Shown: in pieces, positions 1 through 10,614 of the stretch
Position numbering within the stretch: position 1 is the first letter of the stretch
How the letters are laid out: every line of letters starts with the position of its first letter
NCBI GenBank assembly: GCA_963920705.1
Contig: OY987234.1
Coordinates: 21,099,794 to 21,163,793, forward strand
Reading direction: 5' to 3'
Length of the DNA stretch: 64,000 nucleotides
Origin: Odiellus spinosus
Taxonomy: Eukaryota > Arthropoda > Arachnida > Opiliones > Phalangiidae
Notes under the pieces: model-generated
What the model was told of the DNA's origin: nothing
The model's database searches: none
Seen by the model: only the letters and a program-made list of their open reading frames with translations
Made by a program: the position numbers and the translations under genes

Positions 1-137
1 TTCTAATCTACACAACTGACACGGTCAGCTGAGAATCTTTTCCGCGGATAATGATTGTAATTTCTTGGCTTCTTGAAAGATCTTAAAATTCCCTGACTTT
101 TTTTGGTTCATTTTCAAATTCCCTGACCTGTGTCAAC
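1..137. mobile_element. Right half of a CAGGGTTGCCACAG-type element
   Basis: The window opens inside a copy; the block with GACACGGTCAGCTGAGA and the end CTGTGTCAAC match the copies at 2.0-2.3 and 7.4-7.7 kb. Confidence 0.6.
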
Positions 138-954
138 CGCGAATTAACTACGCTCTAGATTCAAAATAAATATTTAAATTTTTGACATTTTATTTTCCTA
201 AAAACAAGTCAACCTAGAGGCGCAAAATTGTCAAGACTGCTTTTTAATAATATGAAAAAACGAAAAGTGTAATCCAGAGGTCATCTAAAACACGGCGAAT
301 GCCTCTATTAACAAAAAAATCAAGTATATCCGATTAAAAATGAAGGAAACGGGTAAAGTATTTCTTTTTTGTAATAATTCAAGTTGTTTTTTATTTCATT
401 GTCGATCGCATTCCGACAAAATGAAACTTTAAACTAGTATTATTAATAGCTATTTAAAAAGGATAGGAAAATTAAGCCCTAGGGTAAAAAGAGGAGAGAT
501 AGGAATCCAATCGTAAATTTAAATATGCATTATATTCAACCCGACGCTACTTAAAGAATTAAGAGGGAATAAGGGACAATGCCGCAACAAATTCCAAGAA
601 TTTCCAAGCGCAGACTTTTAATTATACAAACAAATCGATATTAGACTCTCAACGGCGCGTGCCCGACAACTAAAGACATCTTTTTAGCGAATAAAACTAT
701 TTTTGACTGGCTTGATTAATTTAATTAAACATGTATTGGGAGAAAGTTGAAATATTACATTGTAATTAAACTATATATACCTTTTAGAACTTAATTATGG
801 TTTAATTAAAGCTTATAATAGTTTAAAGGGACGGTGAATCGTATAATACGATAAAAATTAACTAAAAACGTCATGGAATTTTGCACAAATTTCACACATA
901 TTATTTGATTTTAGAATAGAAGAGTAGATCTCGCAATTGGCTACTACTTCCTGG

Positions 955-1360
955 CAGGGTGACCACTGAAAATTTGAAAATCCTATATAGGAAATTTCTT
1001 TGCCAAATATAGGAAAATATAGGATAAAATAGGAAGAAATAAGTGTAAAATATATGATAAATAAATAATTAAAAGTATAGGAACCATGTTTATTATTGCA
1101 TCACAACTCTCGCCACCGGTTTAAACATGGTATTAATATGATCTAATTGCTTAAATAGTATGGAATTTTACAGACTATTTTAACTGGAAAATGTACAGTA
1201 AAGCTAAAATAATCTTATACAGCCACAGCTGACAGTATGATTTATAACTTTACCCTTAACTAGAGATTTTGAGTAGAAATATAGGAGATTATAGGAATTG
1301 CCATTAAATTATAGGAGAAAATAGGAAGGAGGTGAAAATATAGGAAACGTGGCCACCCTG
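955..1360. mobile_element. CAGGGTGACCAC-ended element rich in ATAGGAA
   Basis: Inverted ends CAGGGTGACCAC and GTGGCCACCCTG. Inside, both subterminal regions are built of repeated TATAGGAAAATATAGGA-type sequence. No target duplication was found. Confidence 0.65.
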
Positions 1361-1968
1361 GTGAGCTATCCTTCAAATCAGATCTTAATTAGGTTTAAAA
1401 TATGAAGTTAATATATTTTAAGTTCTTGGCGTACGTGTGACGTCTATTTTCTTCCAACCGCGTTACCTATCTAAAGAATTTGTAATTTTTTGACAAAATA
1501 ATGCTTTGTTTTAACCCCTTTTCCCCGTGGTTCAGTGTTTACGTTATCACAACAACATCACGAAACAACAAGCTATTTATTTATATAAGCTTACGTAAAT
1601 ATTGTTAAACCGTGCCAAGAATTCATCTTGAAACTGTTAATTACATACAGAATTTCCAAGTTTATTCGCTAAGTATAATTTTTCGATATTATACCAAGGA
1701 TTCGTCTTCCACCCCCAGTCTCAAAGAAGTTAATTATGATGTTTTGGTTTAGCATATATCTTACTTTAACATCCCAAGGTTTTTTCGGCGAATAAATTTC
1801 AAAAACTGATATCGTTAATTAGTCTTTTAAAAACGAGAGAGAACGGGAAGTCGAATAAAAAGCACGCGGAAATTAAGAACGTATACGGAGGAGCCTTGAT
1901 GAGTTTAGCGAAGGTAAAGTAGTTTTAGATAATTATTTAAAGTAAACAGGCAATTTGATTTGGTTCGG

Positions 1969-2322
1969 CAGGGTTGCCACAGTTTTCTCAGATTCAAATT
2001 CCCTGAATTTTCCAGGTTTTTCCTTGACCTTTTCCCAACGATTTTCCCTGACTGTTTCGGCTAATACTACCCAATTTTTAAGCTTTTATTTTTTATATAA
2101 TCGCGTTCGCCAAACTTTGTTGCACGGCCGTATCTTTGTTCTAATCTATACAACTGACACGGTCAGCTGAGAATCTTTTCCGCGGATAATTGTAATTTCC
2201 TGGCTTCTTGAAAGATCTTTAAATTCCCTGACTTTTTAAAATATCTTAAAACTCCCCGACTTTTTTGGTTAATTTTCAAATTCCCTAACTTTTCCCCTGT
2301 TTTGCCTGACCTGTGGCAACTC
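1969..2322. mobile_element. CAGGGTTGCCACAG-ended element
   Basis: Inverted ends CAGGGTTGCCACAG and CTGTGGCAAC. Inside are many short TTCCCTGAC and TTTTCCAGG motifs in both arms. Nonautonomous. Confidence 0.7.
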
Positions 2323-2948
2323 TTAAAAAGGCACCAAAGGTGATAATTTGAACCCATCAGAAAAAAAAAAACAGCGTAGGAGGGAAATTAATTTCTGAAC
2401 TTTAAAAAATTATTAAAGAATTTAAATTAAATCTTATGATAAAAAATTCCTACAGTATCTCTTTAAAATTCCGTATAATTAAGGAGCGGGAAATTATATT
2501 TCATTCAGATTTCGAGGTTATTGATGCAGGGTTTATTTATTCTCAAATTGACGCCACAATCAAAAGTCAAAATGGAGAAATTCAATTAATGAGTCGATTC
2601 TAATTACATCTGGTAATTTTTTTCTGGAAGGTCTTATACCAATGAAGTATAACCAGTAAATGATATTTTAATGCATTTATAGTCTATAAATAAGTCCTTC
2701 CAAGAGTGGAACTTGAAAGAGGGTATAATATTTAAGTAACATCAGAAGTTTATAAGTTAGTATTTATTTCTTAGATTTTAAATGTATACTTAAGAGTTGT
2801 AATTCGGTAATTACCATAGTAATTTACGCGGTAAATTACCAATATGGTAATTTATAATTTACAACTGGATTAAAGTGAACAAATGTATGAAAGAGTTTAA
2901 AGTTTATGGTTTTAAAATCGTCGTAATATTCATGTTTCGAGTCTTTAA

Positions 2949-3134
2949 AGGGAAACTGGGGGCTTTTTTAGAAACTTTAATTGGTAATTAAATTAATTAG
3001 GTAAATTTTGAATAAAAAGTAAATATAAATTCTGGCCAATCATATTATTTCAGACTTCAACAGCGTTCGTAATGTCCTAACATGACGCCTAAGACCTTGG
3101 CATTCAAACGAAATTTTTAGCCCCAAGTATCCCT
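2949..3134. mobile_element. Short TTAA-site MITE, family B-like
   Basis: TTAA at 2945-2948 and 3135-3138 flanks 186 bp. The ends are AGGGAAACTGGGGGC and the complement of AGGGATACTTGGGGC. Confidence 0.6.
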
Positions 3135-3640
3135 TTAAAAATCACAGAAATTCACGGGACAGAAATCAAGGGACTTCACATTTTTCTTCGTCTTATTACT
3201 AAATACACTCCCACGTTTATGAGTTTAAATAGCAATCAACAAGGGCGACGTATGATGACCTCGAAAATAACTTTCGCGAGCCAGAACACCTCGTTTTGAC
3301 CTACTTTCTTACCCTCGGGCTTTATATAAGATATATCCGTAAAAAAAAATTTGATTTTTAAATGAACAAATTGGAAAATGTCTAGCCAATTTTTCTCTGT
3401 CTGTGATAAAGTTTTATAGAAGGTTCGTGGTTGGAAATACGCCTGAGTCTAATTAGATGGAAAATATGATACGGTCTGTGTTTATCAGTAAATAAAAATG
3501 CCTCAGACTAAATGATAATTAAATGAACATATATGAATTCTTCTCAAGGAATAAAGCGTATTTAAAAATTAATACTAATTTAGGATCAAACTAAATTATA
3601 TTAAAGTGAGAATGCAATGGGTGAAGACGAGATTCCTTAA

Positions 3641-4062
3641 AGGGAGAATGAAAGGCCGAAACCACCTATTTTTAATCGATTAAGAATGCTAAAATAATGA
3701 GAAAAACAATAATATAACTCACCAAAAATATTTCGTTATTTTATAATCAATTTCCAAAGTTCCGAAACTTGCGGATGCTAAGCCTTGGCTGCCTAGCTCG
3801 GCGAACTAGCCGTCTGATCTAGTCGCCAATCACGAGCGAGTACGCGTATTTTTAAAGTACGCGACAAGAACAGCCGCGAATATTAAAAAAAATACAGGTC
3901 GTGCTAGTTCACCGAGATAGGCAGCCTAGGCTTAGCGTCGGAACTTTGAAAATTGATTATAAAATAAGGAAATATTTTTGGTGAGTTATATTATTGTTTT
4001 TCTCATTATTTTAGCATTCTTAATCGATTAAAAATAGCTTGTTCCGGCCTTTCATTCTCCCT
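3641..4062. mobile_element. TTAA-site MITE, family A (AGGGAGAATG ends)
   Basis: TTAA at 3637-3640 and 4063-4066 flanks a 422-bp element with inverted repeats well over 100 bp. Its outer ends read AGGGAGAATGAAAGGCCG. The TTAA duplication suggests piggyBac-type mobilisation. Confidence 0.8.
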
Positions 4063-4156
4063 TTAAGAAAAAAGAAAAACTCGAACAAAACCACGGCTAT
4101 CGAAGGCTATGGTACCAAAAACCAGCAAAAATTAAAGTTAATGATAGGGGTATAAT

Positions 4157-4437
4157 CAAGGAGGATTAGACAAGGAGAAGAAATGTGGGGACGGCGCGGT
4201 TCCTACTGCGTCGGCCTAAACTCCCACTCTGGGAGAACGGGGGTAGAGACGTTTCGTGGTAAAATGTTGTCACGTGGGTAAAACGAATCCTTTATGAGAC
4301 GCGCTAGCTAGCGACCACGTGACAACAGTTTACCTCGAGAATTTCCTATCCCCCCTTTCCACCCGAGTGGGAGGTTGGCTCTTCTCTCTCTAACTCAACG
4401 CAGCCCCACATTTCCTCTCCTTGTCTAATCCTCCTTG
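4157..4437. mobile_element. 281-bp foldback element with 7-bp target duplication
   Basis: Almost the whole element is an inverted repeat, ending CAAGGAGGATTAGACAAGGA on the left and its complement on the right, with a GTTGTCACGTG/CACGTGACAAC pair near the centre. It is flanked by GTATAAT at 4150-4156 and 4438-4444. The size and TSD suit a hAT- or P-like nonautonomous element; no transposase is present. Confidence 0.8.
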
Positions 4438-4980
4438 GTATAATATAACCGAACCACCTACGAGTTAAAACAATTTTCAACGCGAGTTAAACCATAAGTA
4501 TATAGCGCTATTCATTTCGAAGGCAAAAAATATATATTATACCAAGTGAAAATAATTTACATTCACACACCGCCCCTGTAACCTTCGTTTATAGAAGATG
4601 CTGGTAGAGAAAGCGATAGTATATAGTTTTCAAGTATACGTGGGCTAAACATGGCATATCCATCTCAAGCTCAATATGCATTTTGTATCTAGCTCTCCCA
4701 AAATCTGCCGAACGATGGTCCGCTCTCTTATCAACGCCCTTATGTGGGTCACTAGAATTCTAAGTTTCCGCATTCAATCCGCTGACGCGTTTGATAACGA
4801 CTTAACGAGGAAACTGAAAAGACCTTGTACGCGTAAATTGGAAAGGGTTTGAAAATTTTTAACCACACGAATTCACTTAAATTTAATGCATAAATGACAT
4901 ACTTAATTAAAGACGCTCGAATTCATTGTATAACGGAGTTCGCAAAGTTCGAAGTTCAAGTCTAAATTAATTGAAACTCG

Positions 4981-6760
4981 CTCATTTCTAAATATTTTTC
5001 CCTGCTCATTTCCAAATATTTTTCCCTGCTCATTTCCAAATATTTTTCCCTGACCATTTCCAAATAATTTTCCCTGACCATTTCCAAATAATTTTCCCTG
5101 ACCATTTCCAAATAATTTTCCCTGACCATTTCCAAATAATTTTCCCTGACCATTTCCAAATAATTTTCCCTGACCATTTCCAAATATTTTTCCCTGACCA
5201 TTTCCAAATATTTTTCCCTGACCATTTCCAAATAATTTTCCCTGACCATTTCCAAATATTTTTCCCTGACCATTTCCAAATATTTTTCCCTGACCATTTC
5301 CAAATATTTTTCCCTGACCATTTCCAAATATTTTTCCCTGACCATTTCCAAATAATTTTCCCTGACCATTTCCAAATAATTTTCCCTGACCATTTCCAAA
5401 TATTTTTCCCTGACCATTTCCAAATATTTTTCCCTGACCATTTCCAAATAATTTTCCCTGACCATTTCCAAATAATTTTCCCTGACCATTTCCAAATATT
5501 TTTCCCTGACCATTTCCAAATATTTTTCCCTGACCATTTCCAAATATTTTTCCCTGACCATTTCCAAATATTTTTCCCTGACCATTTCCAAATAATTTTC
5601 CCTGACCATTTCCAAATAATTTTCCCTGACCATTTCCAAATAATTTTCCCTGACCATTTCCAAATAATTTTCCCTGACCATTTCCAAATAATTTTCCCTG
5701 ACCATTTCCAAATAATTTTCCCTGACCATTTCCAAATATTTTTCCCTGACCATTTCCAAATATTTTTCCCTGACCATTTCCAAATATTTTTCCCTGACCA
5801 TTTCCAAATATTTTTCCCTGACCATTTCCAAATATTTTTCCCTGACCATTTCCAAATATTTTTCCCTGACCATTTCCAAATATTTTTCCCTGACCATTTC
5901 CAAATATTTTTCCCTGACCATTTCCAAATAATTTTCCCTGACCATTTCCAAATAATTTTCCCTGACCATTTCCAAATAATTTTCCCTGACCATTTCCAAA
6001 TAATTTTCCCTGACCATTTCCAAATAATTTTCCCTGACCATTTCCAAATAATTTTCCCTGACCATTTCCAAATAATTTTCCCTGACCATTTCCAAATAAT
6101 TTTCCCTGACCATTTCCAAATAATTTTCCCTGACCATTTCCAAATAATTTTCCCTGACCATTTCCAAATAATTTTCCCTGACCATTTCCAAATAATTTTC
6201 CCTGACCATTTCCAAATAATTTTCCCTGACCATTTCCAAATAATTTTCCCTGACCATTTCCAAATAATTTTCCCTGACCATTTCCAAATAATTTTCCCTG
6301 ACCATTTCCAAATAATTTTCCCTGACCATTTCCAAATAATTTTCCCTGACCATTTCCAAATAATTTTCCCTGACCATTTCCAAATAATTTTCCCTGACCA
6401 TTTCCAAATAATTTTCCCTGACCATTTCCAAATAATTTTCCCTGACCATTTCCAAATATTTTTCCCTGACCATTTCCAAATATTTTTCCCTGACCATTTC
6501 CAAATAATTTTCCCTGGTCATTTCCAAATAATTTTCCCTGACCATTTCCAAATAATTTTCCCTGGTCATTTCCAAATAATTTTCCCTGGTCAATTCGAAA
6601 TAATTTTCCCTGGTCATTTCCAAATAATTTTCCCTGGTCATTTCCAAATAATTTTCCCTGGTCATTTCCAAATAATGTTCCCTGGTCATTTCCAAATAAT
6701 TTTCCCTGGTCATTTCCAAATAATTTTCCCTGGTCATTTCCAAATAATTTTCCCTGACCA
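4981..6760 (-). repeat. 24-bp tandem array, about 74 copies
   Basis: Near-perfect head-to-tail repeats of a 24-bp unit (plus strand CCATTTCCAAATAATTTTCC plus CTGA). Copies differ mainly at two sites: AATAATTTT versus AATATTTTT, in runs, and TGACC (centre), TGCTC (left edge, to about 5035) or TGGTC (right edge, from about 6515). Because the unit is a multiple of three with no stop in one minus frame, a 599-codon open frame spans it; this is a by-product, not evidence of coding. Confidence 0.97.
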
Positions 6761-7364
6761 TCCTAAATAAAAGATTCCAAAATGGAAAAAGTAAAATCTA
6801 ACGCGGAGTAATACACAATGCTAACCTACATATGGTCCAAAAATTGCCATTTCTATGCCATTTTAAACACGATTATAGAGATTTGGTTTTCGTAAAGGTA
6901 CCTAAACAACTTTCGGCTTCTTTACGACCATAATACAAATTTTGGGAGAGGAAAAACCTGCACGTTTTTCACTTAATTCTTCTTGAAAATTACACGTGAG
7001 AGAATAAAGCGCGAGAAAAACTATCTGTCCTATCTCATTTAAATTTCTGAAGGTCTGTTCGCCCTAGATTCTCCGGAAAGCTCGAATAACCGGTAGATTT
7101 CGGTATTTAAAATATTTTTTTCTTTAAGCTCACTTTTCTTTAAAGGGGGAGAGACATATTAAATTTAACCGTTAGATAATGAAGTATTTAATTTTTATTA
7201 TGGTAGTGGAATAGAATTATAATTATTATTATTTACGAAAAACTGGAAAGTTTCGACACTGTCTTCTTACAATATCACGACTATTTTCTAATTGTTAATT
7301 AAAAATTATGAACAGTTCAATTATAACTAATATTATTGCATTTAAAGGGAGTTACAATAATTAT

Positions 7365-7676
7365 CAGGGTTACCACAGTTTTTTCAGATTCAAATTCCCT
7401 GACTTTTCCAGGTTTTCCCTGACCTTTTTCAACGATTTTCCCTGACCATGATAATACTACACAATTTTTAACCTTTTATTTTTTATATAATCGCGTTTGC
7501 CAAACTTTGTTGCATGCCTATCTTTGTTCTAATCTATACAACTGACACGGTCAGCTGAGAATCTTTTCTGCAGATAATGACTGTAATTTCCTGGCTTCTT
7601 GAAAGATCTTTAAATTCCCTGACTTTTTAAAATATCTTAAAATTCCCTGACTTTTCCCTGACCTGTGGCAACCCTG
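7365..7676. mobile_element. CAGGGTTGCCACAG-ended element, best-preserved copy
   Basis: Ends CAGGGTTACCACAG and CTGTGGCAACCCTG, 312 bp. It shares a long internal block with 1969-2322, including ACTGACACGGTCAGCTGAGA. Confidence 0.75.
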
Positions 7677-8408
7677 TCAAATATTGAAATTTTCCCCAAA
7701 CAAGTCGTTGGCGTAAGATTGCTTAATTGAAGTTACAAATATAATTCTACCTTTAAGGTAAATATTATATTTTATTAAATCTTTCTTCTAGGTTATGAAG
7801 GTTATCCGCTTTTAGTTTATATAAATGCCTGTCCTCCTTCAATACCTAACGGTGGGTGGATTGTAATTACACGACGAAGGGAGGGAGGGTGGGCATGAAA
7901 ACCTCGTAATCGTCGAGTTTTCTCCTATAATCGAGCCCGGATTACGTTTTAGGTGGAAGGCGCACCAACGTAAGGTTAAACTATTTGTTATAATATCTCG
8001 CGTTTGACCTCGAAAAACCAGAGGGTGTTTTTAATCTTTCGTTCATTGTTTCCTGGTTCCGTGGATACATCGTGCAACAAAAAGGTTATAGAAATTCCAG
8101 GGTGGGAAATAATATAATTTGTTTATAATAAAATTGCGTGGAATAATTAATAAACTAACAATTAACTTAATATAATAACTTAACCTAGGAATTAAATTCA
8201 AAATAGAACGATTTGTGAACAGGGATTTTAGTTTGGATTAAGCTAATTCGGATTAATACAAACTGTTAAACCTTGATAAAAATATAGCTAGGGTATTTTT
8301 CATTTATTTTCTACACCTCTTTTAGAACAGCTAAGTGGAGATATCTCCTCCACAGTAAGTTCTCCCAGGTGGAAAATATGGAGACTGCCTCAATTTTTAC
8401 TCCTGGTC

Positions 8409-8939
8409 CAGTTTTCATACAATTTTTTGCTAAATCAATTTCCTTAAAATTTCCAGGTTTTTCCTTAAATATTTCCCTGAAATTTCCAGGTTTTAACTTA
8501 AACAGGCTTCGTACAAAATTTTGGAAGTTAATTTCCCTGATTTTTCCAGGTTTTCCCTGACCATTTCTAAATAATTTCCCTGACCTAATTTTAATACTTT
8601 TTTCGTGAATTTATTCTTACGAGCGAGCTGCTGGCAATTCCCACATTTTATTTGACATCGGGGTCAGCTGATAGTTTACTCAGAATATGAGAAACAATTT
8701 GAATCTTTAGGCAAATATTTTCAGTTTATAATAATTACGTTGCAACTAATTGGTAAACCAATCATAAACAGTTCCTTGACACGTACCAAAATATTTATTT
8801 TCTCTGACCATTTGGGCTATTTTCAATTTCCCTGACTTTTCCCTGATCTTTGGGGCTACTTTCCAAATTCCCTGACTTTTTGGGCCAATTTCCAAATTCC
8901 CCGACTTTTCCAGGTTTTCCAGGTCCTGTACGAACCCTG
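8409..8939. mobile_element. CAGGGTTCGTAC-type element, probable seed of the 24-bp array
   Basis: Ends CAGTTTTCATAC and GTACGAACCCTG, with TTTCCAGG and TTCCCTGA motifs between. At 8553-8585 it contains one and a part units of the motif amplified at 4981-6760 (TTTCCCTGACCATTTCTAAA). Confidence 0.55.
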
Positions 8940-10232
8940 TTAAATATTTCACTGAAATTTCAAAGGTTTTTCCTGAAATATTTCCCTTAGAAAACTATCA
9001 ATCGCGGATAAAATAATTAATACTGTTTTTAATAAGCAAATATTTAAATAAAGTAACTACCATTTTTAGATCATTATCGTTAATTTATGACAAAACTATT
9101 TTAACGACTTAATAACTCAACCTATTTATTAAATTAATTGAGTGTTTAAGGTATATTTAAATATCGTTTCAGAGTTAAAACAAGCTAGAAAAGTAAGAAA
9201 AAACAACAAAGTCTTTTCTGGGTCAAACAGCAGACAGACCGGTTATGAGATTATTATTTTTCTAGGCTGGAATAATCATCAAAATGAGCAAAAGAATTCT
9301 AAAACGGCTTAGGTAATTTACGTGATGAGAAATGAAAAATGAAAACAAGACCGTTACCTTCAGTTTTTTAGTTTTTTTTTTTAAGGAAAAATTGGTCTAT
9401 AGCATTTTACCGTTAAACAATTACAGTATCTTTTACGAGAGAACTTTTATTTCTACGAGGTTTAACATTGTATATTAATCCGCCTCAGTATATTCCGTGG
9501 TTTGATATCAAATATTTTCAAAAACAATAAAATAGGGAACAAGATAAACTGTTAAAGAGCAGTTGAACTAATAATAAGTTCATGTCCGGTTCTAACTAAT
9601 AGAACTTTTAGCACTGTGGACAATGAAAGAAAGAGGTTGCTAGTCCATTATCGAATTCGGGTCATATCCCTAAAAGGACATTAATTAAAGACTAATCATT
9701 AATTGAAACAACTTAGGTATGCAATTTAAATCTGTACCCCCTCAGCCTTTCTCTACATTGTCTCGAATTCAGTGGATTACGAGCGATTGGAATCCTTCAA
9801 AGTAAATTTCAGTTATCATTCACGCAAAAAAAAAGCCACTTATGGGATAAATTGAGTTTATAATTACGGTTTCTGATGAAATTCGAGGCCAATAATGTAA
9901 TACCATCTTTTGAAATTCTATTTCGCGTGAATTTTACGAGTGAAATGCAAATATGGGTATGGATTTAGTTCTAAAAACGTTATCCTCTCTTTAAGAGAAG
10001 GTGGGAAGAAATCTCGAACGTGGATGAAAGAAATTTCTCTCACGTTTGTTCGTCGCGTGCAACCCGTCAAACTTTAAGAAAAGAAGAGGGGAAATAGGAA
10101 AAAATTTTGATTTCGAAGCTAGAAAGTTTGTTTAAAACTCGAATTGATTCCACCCTCAACACCCTTCGTCCATAATTCTTTCGCTAAAGAGTCTAAACAG
10201 GGGATCATATCCTGAAAGAAGAGGGGTACTAG

Positions 10233-10614
10233 CAGAGGTATATAATAACCAATGCTAAAAATCACGAACAACAAGAGCCCGCTGCTGACTATCTAGGCCA
10301 CTAGCTCGCGCTGGACTTCTCAATGTCGCTACTCTAGTAAATGGTCTTTGTATAAACAAGACGGCTCGATTTGTGTTTAGAACTTCCTGTCTCAGGAGTC
10401 CGGCTGTCTGTTAAAATGGAGTCGAAGGTTGACTTCGGCTCGCGAGTTCCGGAAGTGCGCGTAGGGAAAATTTAGTGAGGTTCAAAATGGTGCAACTATT
10501 TTTTGGGAATAAAGCGGTGTGTCGATCCGCCGCGATTTACGCCGGGCACTCGTTGTTCGTCGATTTTGCCTACCTTTCATACTTCCCCCCGAAGGGGGTT
10601 ATTATATACCTCTG
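10233..10614. mobile_element. CAG-ended MITE, older copy
   Basis: Inverted ends CAGAGGTATATAATAACC, 382 bp. Flanks GTACTAG and GTGTTGC match only partly, so the target duplication has decayed or is not real. Same family as 31894-32203. Confidence 0.65.

Larger units (their letters stand above)
138..10232. other. Gene-free left arm
   Basis: Between the elements listed separately I see only AT-rich unique sequence. The stretches 138-954, 1361-1968, 2323-2944, 3139-3636, 4445-4980, 6761-7364, 7677-8408 and 8940-10232 show no conserved open frame, splice-linked exons or RNA gene. A palindromic cluster of GGTAATTTAC-type words sits at 2800-2870. Confidence 0.6.

Noticed and set aside
4981..6760. 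CRISPR-like appearance of the regular array
   Set aside because: The repeats are contiguous with no variable spacers, and the genome is eukaryotic.
4962..6761. A 599-codon open frame of repeating MVREN(K)YLE units
   Set aside because: It is the automatic result of a 24-bp tandem unit with no stop in one frame. There is no promoter, signal or family resemblance.
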